Source: an uncultured Clostridia bacterium (lineage in GTDB: Bacteria > Bacillota > Clostridia > Christensenellales > CAG-138). Taken from it: a stretch of 7,139 bases of DNA. Shown here piece after piece: positions 1 to 5,656 of this stretch (position 1 is the stretch's first letter; each line of letters starts with the position of its first letter). Under the pieces are notes generated by a model. That model was not told the DNA's origin and did not search any database. It was given only the letters and a program-made list of their open reading frames with translations. The position numbers were made by a program, and so were the translations under genes. Where the stretch lies: NCBI GenBank assembly GCA_937900325.1, contig CALCEX010000153.1, forward strand, positions 1-7,139. Direction: 5' to 3'.

Positions 1-16
1 CGGATAACACAGCGAT

Positions 17-44
17 AAAGCCCCCGGCCGCGGCCGGGGGCTTT
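17..44. terminator. Perfect palindrome, probable terminator of an upstream gene
   Basis: The 28 bases are exactly self-complementary: AAAGCCCCCGGCC is mirrored by GGCCGGGGGCTTT around a central CGCG. As RNA this folds into a very GC-rich hairpin with a four-base loop, flanked by AAA and TTT. The U tract after the stem is only three bases, so it is weaker than the other terminators here, though the stem is very stable. In frame 1 a TAA occurs at 16-18, so the first bases could be the end of a plus-strand gene. Too little is present to identify one. Confidence 0.6.
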
Positions 45-85
45 GATATGCCGGGGGAACCGCGGAGCCGGGAGGTTTTTGCCAT

Positions 86-113
86 TTGAATAAATCCGGA
101 AATGCAATATAAT
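86..113 (+). promoter_or_regulatory. Sigma-A-type promoter of the C-S lyase gene
   Basis: TTGAAT at 86-91 (4 of 6 to TTGACA) is followed after 16 bases by a perfect TATAAT at 108-113. Transcription would start near 120, leaving a leader of about 30 bases before the GTG start at 152. It lies between the palindrome at 17-44 and the gene, so it should drive this gene independently of anything upstream. This is a motif match only. Confidence 0.65.
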
Positions 114-151
114 GTATACAGAACCATAGATTTATTCGGAGGTAACCTTAA

Positions 152-1336
152 GTGGCAGATAAAGCAGGCAATAATAAGGGACGGATAGTATTCGTAGACA
201 GGCGCGGCACGGATTCCTGCAAGTGGGATGATCTCAAGTCCAACTTCGGGCGGGACGGTCTTCAGGCGATGTGGGTGGCGGATATGGATTTCCGCGTGCC
301 GGACTGCGTGATAGCCGCCATAGAGGATTATATGAAAACGGGCGTGTTCGGTTATTATGTTCCCCGGCCGGGCTATTATCAGGCGTTCATAGACTGGGAG
401 CGCGAATACCACGGCTATGAGATAAAGAAGGAGTGGCTGCGCTTTGCGCCCGGCGTAGTGCCTGCTTTCAACTGGCTGGTGCAGGTGCTTACCGGGCCCG
501 GCGACGCCGTAATAGTGCAGACCCCGGTATACTATCCCTTCATGCGCGCCGTGAAAAACAACGGGCGCAGGCTCGTCCGCTGCGACCTTATAAATAACGG
601 CGGCGTATACGCCGTGGATATTGCGCGCTTTGAAAAGGAGATAATCGAAAACAGCGTTAAGCTTTTTATACTTTCCTCCCCGCACAACCCCGTGGGCAGG
701 GTATGGAAGCGCCATGAGCTGAAGGCCATGCTGGATATATGCAAAAAGCATGGCGTATATGTGATATCCGATGAGATACATCACGACATGGCTTTCGGCG
801 GCAATGTTCACATACCGAGCGCAACCGCGGGCGATTATGATGAAATGCTCGTCACGCTTACAGCCGCCACCAAGACCTTCAATCTGGCGGGCTGCCAGAA
901 TTCCTTCGTTATAATACCAGATGCCGGTATCCGCAGAAGGTTTGACAGCTTCGCGGAGGGCATATGCATACACGGCGGCAATCCCTTCGGCTATGTCGCC
1001 GTGGAAGCCGCATATCGGGGCGGCCGGGAATGGCTTGAGCAGGTAAAGGATATCATCTACGGCAACTATGAGTATGTGAGAGAGTCGCTGAAGAAGTCGC
1101 TGCCCAAAGCGGTAGTGTCCCCGCTGGAAGGCACTTACCTTCTTTGGATAGACTTCGGCGCGTATCTTTCCGCCTCCGAGATAAAGGGCTTTATGGAGGA
1201 GAGGTGCGGCCTTGCCTTTGACTACGGCGACTGGTTCGGCGGCGAAAGGTTCGGCACCCACATCCGCATGAACCTCGCGACCTCGCGGGAGCTTGTGGAA
1301 AAGGCGGTAAGCAGCATCATTTCCAATCTTGAATAA
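152..1336 (+). CDS. MalY/PatB-family PLP-dependent C-S lyase (cystathionine beta-lyase type)
   Basis: This is a 394-residue cytosolic fold-type I PLP enzyme, the usual length for MalY/PatB proteins. The family cleaves C-S bonds by beta-elimination, converting cystathionine to homocysteine, pyruvate and ammonia, or cysteine to H2S. Visible landmarks are the N-terminal RRGTDSCKWD (18-27), MWVADMDF (40-47), SSPHNPVGRVW (175-185), the cofactor-binding SDEIHHD (206-212), the Schiff-base lysine in TKTFNLAG (Lys241) and IRMNL with the likely carboxylate-binding Arg372. The start is GTG: an in-frame TAA lies immediately before it at 149-151, and GGAGGT at 138-143 gives a good ribosome binding site with 8-base spacing. 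The gene has its own promoter and terminator, so it looks monocistronic. Substrate preference cannot be read from sequence; a MalY-like regulatory role or another aminotransferase activity is possible. Family assignment is secure, exact reaction less so. Confidence 0.93.
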   Translation: MADKAGNNKGRIVFVDRRGTDSCKWDDLKSNFGRDGLQAMWVADMDFRVPDCVIAAIEDYMKTGVFGYYVPRPGYYQAFIDWEREYHGYEIKKEWLRFAPGVVPAFNWLVQVLTGPGDAVIVQTPVYYPFMRAVKNNGRRLVRCDLINNGGVYAVDIARFEKEIIENSVKLFILSSPHNPVGRVWKRHELKAMLDICKKHGVYVISDEIHHDMAFGGNVHIPSATAGDYDEMLVTLTAATKTFNLAGCQNSFVIIPDAGIRRRFDSFAEGICIHGGNPFGYVAVEAAYRGGREWLEQVKDIIYGNYEYVRESLKKSLPKAVVSPLEGTYLLWIDFGAYLSASEIKGFMEERCGLAFDYGDWFGGERFGTHIRMNLATSRELVEKAVSSIISNLE

Positions 1337-1355
1337 GGTCGTGATCCGGCCTTTC

Positions 1356-1383
1356 AAAAAAGCGGCGTCCAGCCGCTTTTTTT
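1356..1383 (+). terminator. Intrinsic terminator of the C-S lyase gene
   Basis: AGCGGC (1361-1366) pairs with GCCGCT (1372-1377) around the five-base loop GTCCA. The stem is preceded by six A and followed by seven T, so the A-T pairs extend it to 11 bp or more. It starts 19 bases after the stop codon. Confidence 0.9.
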
Positions 1384-1455
1384 CTTGCTTTTTGTCGGAT
1401 ACGGAGGGAAATATATCAGGCTTAAAATATAAATCAGACCGCACTAAAAACCTAA

Positions 1456-1464
1456 TGGTATAAT
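1456..1464 (+). promoter_or_regulatory. Possible extended -10 element upstream of the hydrogenase promoter
   Basis: TGGTATAAT matches the extended -10 pattern TGnTATAAT. No good -35 hexamer sits 16-18 bases upstream. The much better promoter at 1492-1520 follows, so this would at most be a minor second start. The surrounding DNA (about 1410-1530) is AT-rich, which makes chance TATAAT matches likelier. Confidence 0.25.
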
Positions 1465-1491
1465 AAATGATTATGACGAATAATGCTTGTG

Positions 1492-1520
1492 TTGACAACG
1501 CCATAAGGAATAAGTATAAT
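1492..1520 (+). promoter_or_regulatory. Perfect-consensus sigma-A promoter of the hydrogenase gene
   Basis: TTGACA at 1492-1497 and TATAAT at 1515-1520 are both exact and separated by the optimal 17 bases. The DNA upstream is AT-rich and could act as an UP element. Transcription should start near 1527, giving a leader of about 70 bases. A short dyad, GTTG-A-CAAC (1491-1499), overlaps the -35 box and could be an operator, though no known regulator site is recognised. The rest of the gap (1384-1596) holds nothing else I can support. Confidence 0.85.
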
Positions 1521-1596
1521 ATATATCTATGAAAAATAAAAAAAGCCGGGTGCTTTAAGATATTTAAAACTTCCTGCGTTTAAAAGGAGAAATTAT

Positions 1597-3045
1597 ATGG
1601 CGTTGCTGTTTGATACGCATGTTCAGAAGATGAAGTACAATGTGCTCAGGGAAGTGGCGAAGCTGGCCTACAGGGACGAGCTCACGCCGCAGAAGATAAT
1701 GGACATCGCCCCGAAGATAATACCGGAGGGGAAGCCCATGTTCCGCTGCTGCATATATAAGGAGCGGGCGATAATAAACCAGCGGGTAGGCATGGCGCTG
1801 GGCGGCGAGGAGGATGGCACGGTGGTCGGCGTGCTGCCCATAGCCTGCGATGAATGCCCCGTAGACGGAATACAGGTCACCGCCGCCTGCAGGGGCTGCC
1901 TTGCCCATCGCTGCATGGATAACTGCCCCAAGGGAGCAATAAGCATAGTGGATCACCACGCAAAGATAGACAAGACTAAGTGTGTGGAGTGCGGCAAGTG
2001 TATGTCGGTATGCCCGTATTCCGCCATAGTGAAGCACGTCCGTCCCTGCGTCAGCGCCTGCAAGGCGGGGGCGATATATATAGACCAGGACACCGAGAAG
2101 GCGGTGATAAACAAGAATAAGTGCATATCCTGCGGCGCCTGCGTGTATCAGTGCCCCTTCGGCGCGATAACGGATAAGTCCAGCATCACACAGGTAATAT
2201 CCCTTATACGCAATTCCGGGAACAATACCAACTACCGGGTGTATGCGGTGGTCGCGCCCTCCGTGGCGAGCCAGTACACGGACGTTGCGCCGGAACAGGT
2301 CATGGCAGGCATAAAGGCTCTCGGCTTCTACGATGTGGTGGAGGCGGCGTGGGGCGCGGATATGGTTGCGTGGCTCGAGGCGGAGGAGCTTGCAGAAAAA
2401 CACTTCCTTACCTCCTCCTGCTGCCCGGCCTTCGTGAACTATATAAAGAAGGATTTTCCCGAGCTTGCGGATAATATTTCCCATAATCTCTCTCCGATGG
2501 CTCAGATATCCCGCTGGCTGCAGGAGAAGGACGAGGGCTGCCATGTGGTATTCATAGGTCCCTGTATAGCAAAAAAAGGCGAGGTAAAGTACACAAAGAC
2601 CAAGAAATATGTGGATTATGCAATAACCTTTGAGGAGATGCAGGCGATGTTTTCCGCACAGGGTATAGATGTGGCGACAATGGAGAAGGCGAAGCTGGAT
2701 AACGCCTCATTTTTCGGCAGGATATTCGCCCGCTGCGGCGGCCTTGCGGAGGCGGTCGCAGAGGCGCTCAAGGAGCAGGGGGTCACGGAGGAGCAGTTTA
2801 AGCTCTCCGCCGTTTCCTGCAACGGCCTTGCGGAATGCAGGGCGGCGCTGCTTAAAAAACAGAAGGGGCTGCTCAAGGAGAATTTCATAGAGGGCATGGC
2901 CTGCGAGGGCGGCTGCATAGGCGGCCCTGCCTGCCTGAGCCATAACGCAAGAAACACTGCCCAGGTCAACGCTTATGGCCGCTCCTCTGCGGAAAGCAGC
3001 ATATCGGACGCCATAAAGGTATTCCGGGAGGGGGAGAAAAAGTAG
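1597..3045 (+). CDS. Group B-type [FeFe] hydrogenase, monomeric, with N-terminal ferredoxin-like domains
   Basis: This 482-residue iron-sulfur enzyme of the [FeFe] hydrogenase family would catalyse reversible H2 formation with electrons passed through FeS clusters, or sense H2. Residues 1-80 form a helical region ending in FRCCIYKERAI. Cysteine-rich ferredoxin modules follow: C98/C101/C106/C110, C129/C132/C135/C139, C151/C155 and C176/C179/C182/C186. The catalytic domain fills about 215-480. H-cluster ligands are C276 in TSSCCP (272-277), C323 in GPCIAKK (321-327), and C436 and C440 in MACEGGC (434-440); C275 matches the proton-relay cysteine. Two motifs depart from the classical enzymes: GPC replaces MPC, and GGPACL (442-447) replaces GGGQP. 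This pattern fits group B, whose physiological role is poorly known. AGGAGA (1585-1590) lies 6 bases before the ATG. No partner subunit or maturase gene (HydEFG) is adjacent, so maturation must be encoded elsewhere. Confidence 0.92.
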   Translation: MALLFDTHVQKMKYNVLREVAKLAYRDELTPQKIMDIAPKIIPEGKPMFRCCIYKERAIINQRVGMALGGEEDGTVVGVLPIACDECPVDGIQVTAACRGCLAHRCMDNCPKGAISIVDHHAKIDKTKCVECGKCMSVCPYSAIVKHVRPCVSACKAGAIYIDQDTEKAVINKNKCISCGACVYQCPFGAITDKSSITQVISLIRNSGNNTNYRVYAVVAPSVASQYTDVAPEQVMAGIKALGFYDVVEAAWGADMVAWLEAEELAEKHFLTSSCCPAFVNYIKKDFPELADNISHNLSPMAQISRWLQEKDEGCHVVFIGPCIAKKGEVKYTKTKKYVDYAITFEEMQAMFSAQGIDVATMEKAKLDNASFFGRIFARCGGLAEAVAEALKEQGVTEEQFKLSAVSCNGLAECRAALLKKQKGLLKENFIEGMACEGGCIGGPACLSHNARNTAQVNAYGRSSAESSISDAIKVFREGEKK

Positions 3046-3056
3046 AGCGGAAATTG

Positions 3057-3101
3057 AACCGTGCGCGGACGATCCATGCTGCGCGCGGTTTTTTGTTTTT
3101 T
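3057..3101 (+). terminator. Intrinsic terminator of the hydrogenase gene
   Basis: AACCGTGCGCG (3057-3067) pairs with TGCGCGCGGTT (3080-3090), an 11-bp stem with two G-U pairs and a 12-base loop. The stem runs into TTTTTT-G-TTTTTT (3089-3101). It begins 12 bases after the hydrogenase stop codon and separates that gene from ftsH. Confidence 0.85.
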
Positions 3102-3139
3102 GGGATTGCAAAATAAAGGTGAAGTTTGCAGTTGCTACA

Positions 3140-3168
3140 TCGACAACGGAGGCTTATAAAGCTATACT
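3140..3168 (+). promoter_or_regulatory. Sigma-A-type promoter of the ftsH operon
   Basis: TCGACA (3140-3145, 5 of 6) and TATACT (3163-3168, 5 of 6) are 17 bases apart. An overlapping alternative is TTGCTA (3132-3137) with TATAAA (3155-3160), also at 17 bases. Either would start transcription within about 45 bases of the ribosome binding site at 3201. I see no CIRCE inverted repeat or CtsR heptads, so heat-shock control by HrcA or CtsR is not indicated. Confidence 0.55.
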
Positions 3169-3213
3169 TTAAAGCATATAGACGTCACATGCTTTTATAA
3201 AAGGAGTGAAACC

Positions 3214-5043
3214 ATGAAAGAAGCAAAACCGCCCAAGAAGCCGCTGTTGTTTTACTATGGCATAGTGCTGCTCTGCGTGGTGCTGTTCAACGCGTTCATA
3301 GCGCCGATGCTGATGGACGACCCCATCAAGGAGGTGGATTACGGCACCTTCATGCGTATGGTCGACAACAAGGAAGTTAAAAAGGTACAGGTAAATACCG
3401 ATGAGATAACCTTCACGGATAAGGAGGACAAGGTATACTACACCAGCGTCATGGAGGATCCTGACCTTACACAGAGGCTGTATGAATCCGGCGCGGAATT
3501 CGACAGGGTAATAGAACAAACCGTGAGCCCGCTGGTGAGCTATCTTATCACCGGCGTGCTGCCTATAATACTCTTTGTTGCCCTGGGCCAGTACCTCTAT
3601 AAACGCCTTATGAGCCAGGCCGGCGGCAAGGATTCGCTTATGTTCGGCGGAATGGGCAAGAGCAACGCCAAGATATATATACAGTCCACCGAGGGCATAC
3701 ACTTCGACGACGTTGCGGGTGAGGACGAGGCCAAGGAAAGCCTCGCCGAGGTAGTGGACTACCTGCATAACCCCAAAAAGTACAGCGAAGTGGGCGCTTC
3801 CATGCCCAAAGGCCTGCTGCTCGTAGGCCCTCCGGGCACAGGCAAAACCATGCTCGCAAAGGCTGTTGCCGGCGAATCCAACGTACCGTTCTTCTCCATT
3901 TCCGGTTCGGAGTTCGTTGAGATGTTCGTAGGCATGGGTGCATCAAAGGTACGCGACCTGTTCGATCAGGCCAAGCAGAAGGCGCCCTGCATAGTGTTCA
4001 TAGATGAGATCGACGCCATAGGAAAGAAGCGCGACGGCCAGTTCGGCGGCAATGACGAGCGGGAGCAGACTCTCAACCAGCTGCTTACCGAGATGGACGG
4101 CTTCGACAGCAACAACGGCGTAATAATCCTGGCGGCTACCAACCGCCCCGATTCACTCGACCCGGCGCTGACCCGCCCCGGCCGCTTTGACAGGCGGATA
4201 CCCGTGGAGCTTCCGGATCTAAACGGCAGAGAAGCCATACTGAAGGTTCATGCGCGCAAGATAAAGGCGGATCCAAACGTTGATTACCATGTCATAGCCC
4301 GCATGACCCCCGGCGCCTCTGGCGCGGAACTGGCGAACATCATAAATGAGGGCGCGCTGCGCGCAGTCCGCAGCGGAAGGAAAACCGTTTCACAGGCTGA
4401 TCTGGAGGAAAGCGTGGAGGTCGTCATAGCCGGCTATCAGAAGAAGAACGCCGTGATGTCCGACAAGGAGCGCAGCATAGTGGCACATCACGAGATAGGC
4501 CATGCGCTTGTGGCGGCATTGCAGTCCCATTCCGCCCCCGTGCAGAAGATAACCATAATTCCCCGTACCTCGGGCGCATTGGGCTATACCATGCAGGTAG
4601 AGGAAAACGACAGATACCTGCTTTCCAAGGAAGAGCTTGAAAACAAGATAGCTACCCTGACCGGAGGCCGCGCCGCAGAAGAGGTCGCATTCAACGAAAT
4701 CACCACCGGCGCTTCCAACGATATAGAGCAGGCCACAAGGCTTGCCAGGGCCATGATCACCCGCTATGGCATGAGCGAGGAATTCGGCATGGTAGCGATG
4801 GAGACCGTCACCAACCAGTATCTGGGCGGCGATACTACATTGAGCTGCTCTGCCGAGACCCAGCGGGTCATAGACCAGAAGGTAACGGACATAATAAAAA
4901 AGCAGCATGAGAAGGCCGTGAACATGCTGAAGGAGAACCGTGAAAAGCTTGAAAAACTTGCCCAGTACCTCACCGAAAAGGAGACTATCACCGGAGAGGA
5001 ATTTATGAAGATACTGGACAGCTTTAAGGAGGCGGCGGTATGA
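3214..5043 (+). CDS. ftsH: ATP-dependent zinc metalloprotease FtsH
   Basis: FtsH is a hexameric membrane-anchored AAA+ protease that extracts and degrades damaged membrane proteins and some short-lived cytosolic regulators. This copy has 609 residues, within the family's normal range. A first membrane helix spans about 11-33, an extracytoplasmic segment 34-105 and a second helix about 106-128. The AAA+ domain shows Walker A GPPGTGKT (205-212), pore loop MFVG (237-240), Walker B IVFIDE (260-265) and the second region of homology ATNRPDSLDPALTRPGRFDRR's arginine fingers at R321 and R324. The zinc site is HEIGH (426-430), with Asp503 in GASNDIEQAT as the expected third ligand. All catalytic residues are present. 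AAGGAG (3201-3206) lies 7 bases before the ATG. The gene is not beside tilS/hpt, a common ftsH location in Firmicutes, so it could be one of several paralogues. Its last codons overlap the DUF308 gene. Confidence 0.97.
   Translation: MKEAKPPKKPLLFYYGIVLLCVVLFNAFIAPMLMDDPIKEVDYGTFMRMVDNKEVKKVQVNTDEITFTDKEDKVYYTSVMEDPDLTQRLYESGAEFDRVIEQTVSPLVSYLITGVLPIILFVALGQYLYKRLMSQAGGKDSLMFGGMGKSNAKIYIQSTEGIHFDDVAGEDEAKESLAEVVDYLHNPKKYSEVGASMPKGLLLVGPPGTGKTMLAKAVAGESNVPFFSISGSEFVEMFVGMGASKVRDLFDQAKQKAPCIVFIDEIDAIGKKRDGQFGGNDEREQTLNQLLTEMDGFDSNNGVIILAATNRPDSLDPALTRPGRFDRRIPVELPDLNGREAILKVHARKIKADPNVDYHVIARMTPGASGAELANIINEGALRAVRSGRKTVSQADLEESVEVVIAGYQKKNAVMSDKERSIVAHHEIGHALVAALQSHSAPVQKITIIPRTSGALGYTMQVEENDRYLLSKEELENKIATLTGGRAAEEVAFNEITTGASNDIEQATRLARAMITRYGMSEEFGMVAMETVTNQYLGGDTTLSCSAETQRVIDQKVTDIIKKQHEKAVNMLKENREKLEKLAQYLTEKETITGEEFMKILDSFKEAAV
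5026..5043 (+). promoter_or_regulatory. Translational coupling site between ftsH and the DUF308 gene
   Basis: The ftsH stop TGA (5041-5043) and the next start ATG (5040-5042) overlap as ATGA. A full AAGGAGG Shine-Dalgarno lies inside the ftsH coding end at 5026-5032, 7 bases before the ATG. This arrangement lets ribosomes finishing FtsH re-initiate on the second gene, which fixes its start and suggests matched expression of the two proteins. Confidence 0.85.
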
Positions 5044-5582
5044 AATCTGAGCACAGATACCTTTTCGTAGAGATACTGGAGGGCGTGCTGCTTGTGATGC
5101 TGGGAGCTGCGACTATACTGCGCACCGAGCAGGTGCTGGATAGCCTTACGCTGGTATTCGGCATACTGGCTGTGCTTACCGGCCTGGCTGACGTGATGTT
5201 CTACATACGCCTTGAGCGGCATACGGGCTTCCGTCCAGCAGTATCGCTGGTTTCCAGTATACTCAGCATAATGCTTGGCAGCGCCCTTATAGCGCACCCT
5301 AATGTGGGGACGGGCATAATGCTCATAATATTCCCCATATTCATAATTGCCCACTGCATCGCCCGGCTGACCCATCTGAACGTCGTGCGATATGTGGCAG
5401 GAGAGGCGAGCTTCTGGCTCACGCTCATATCAAGTGTGGTGGGATTGATACTGGGAGTAATGCTGCTGCTTGATCCAGCCCTGTCTGCGGCGACGCTGGG
5501 AGCCATACTTGGCATAGATCTGATATTGCTGGGGATCGAAGCGGTAGTGTTCGCGATAGACTGCTATTGCAGGCTGAAGTAA
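5040..5582 (+). CDS. DUF308/HdeD-like six-helix membrane protein
   Basis: This 180-residue, strongly hydrophobic protein has about six membrane helices (roughly 8-27, 33-55, 68-86, 90-108, 124-144 and 149-173). It appears built from three two-helix repeats, beginning near 11, 68 and 126. Each carries a small-residue helix, a conserved (M/L)LG near its end and, in repeats two and three, a polar turn with proline (HP at 86-87, DP at 145-146). This is the layout of the DUF308 family that includes E. coli HdeD, an acid-resistance membrane protein; the biochemical activity of the family is unknown. There are no catalytic motifs and no signal peptide beyond the first helix. The gene is translationally coupled to ftsH and is the last of the operon. 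A role as an FtsH modulator or in membrane stress is an inference from position only. Confidence 0.82.
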   Translation: MKSEHRYLFVEILEGVLLVMLGAATILRTEQVLDSLTLVFGILAVLTGLADVMFYIRLERHTGFRPAVSLVSSILSIMLGSALIAHPNVGTGIMLIIFPIFIIAHCIARLTHLNVVRYVAGEASFWLTLISSVVGLILGVMLLLDPALSAATLGAILGIDLILLGIEAVVFAIDCYCRLK

Positions 5583-5598
5583 CAGACTTAACTTAAAC

Positions 5599-5642
5599 AA
5601 AAAAAGGCGGCCATATCCTTCCGGAAACGGCTGCCTTTTTTT
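5599..5642. terminator. Bidirectional terminator between the DUF308 gene and serine acetyltransferase gene
   Basis: Seven A plus GGCGGCC (5599-5612) pair with GGCTGCC plus seven T (5629-5642), with one G-U pair on the plus-strand RNA. The 16-base loop contains the palindrome TTCCGGAA. Because an A tract and a T tract flank the stem, it should work on both strands. It lies 16 bases after the DUF308 stop and 14 bases after the minus-strand stop. Confidence 0.9.
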
Positions 5643-5656
5643 CGATATGGAAATCA

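Noticed and set aside
1487..1499. Possible Rex operator at the hydrogenase promoter
   Set aside because: The Rex pattern needs TTGT and ACAA separated by about ten bases with TTAA-like inner arms; here they are four bases apart and asymmetric.
1564..2544. Long minus-strand open frame (326 codons) opposite the hydrogenase
   Set aside because: It lies wholly antisense to a gene with all family motifs, has no recognisable domain, and its His/Tyr/Arg-rich composition is what a complementary frame of this codon usage produces.
3102..3213. HrcA (CIRCE) or CtsR control of ftsH
   Set aside because: No TTAGCACTC inverted repeat and no GGTCAAA heptads are present in the upstream region.
3169..3768. 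Minus-strand open frame (199 codons) opposite the start of ftsH
   Set aside because: It is antisense to the membrane and linker part of FtsH, it covers the ftsH ribosome binding site, and its translation has no recognisable domain.
4764..5375. Minus-strand open frame (203 codons) spanning the ftsH-DUF308 junction
   Set aside because: It is antisense to two coupled genes with clear family features; the translation is Tyr/His-rich and resembles no family.
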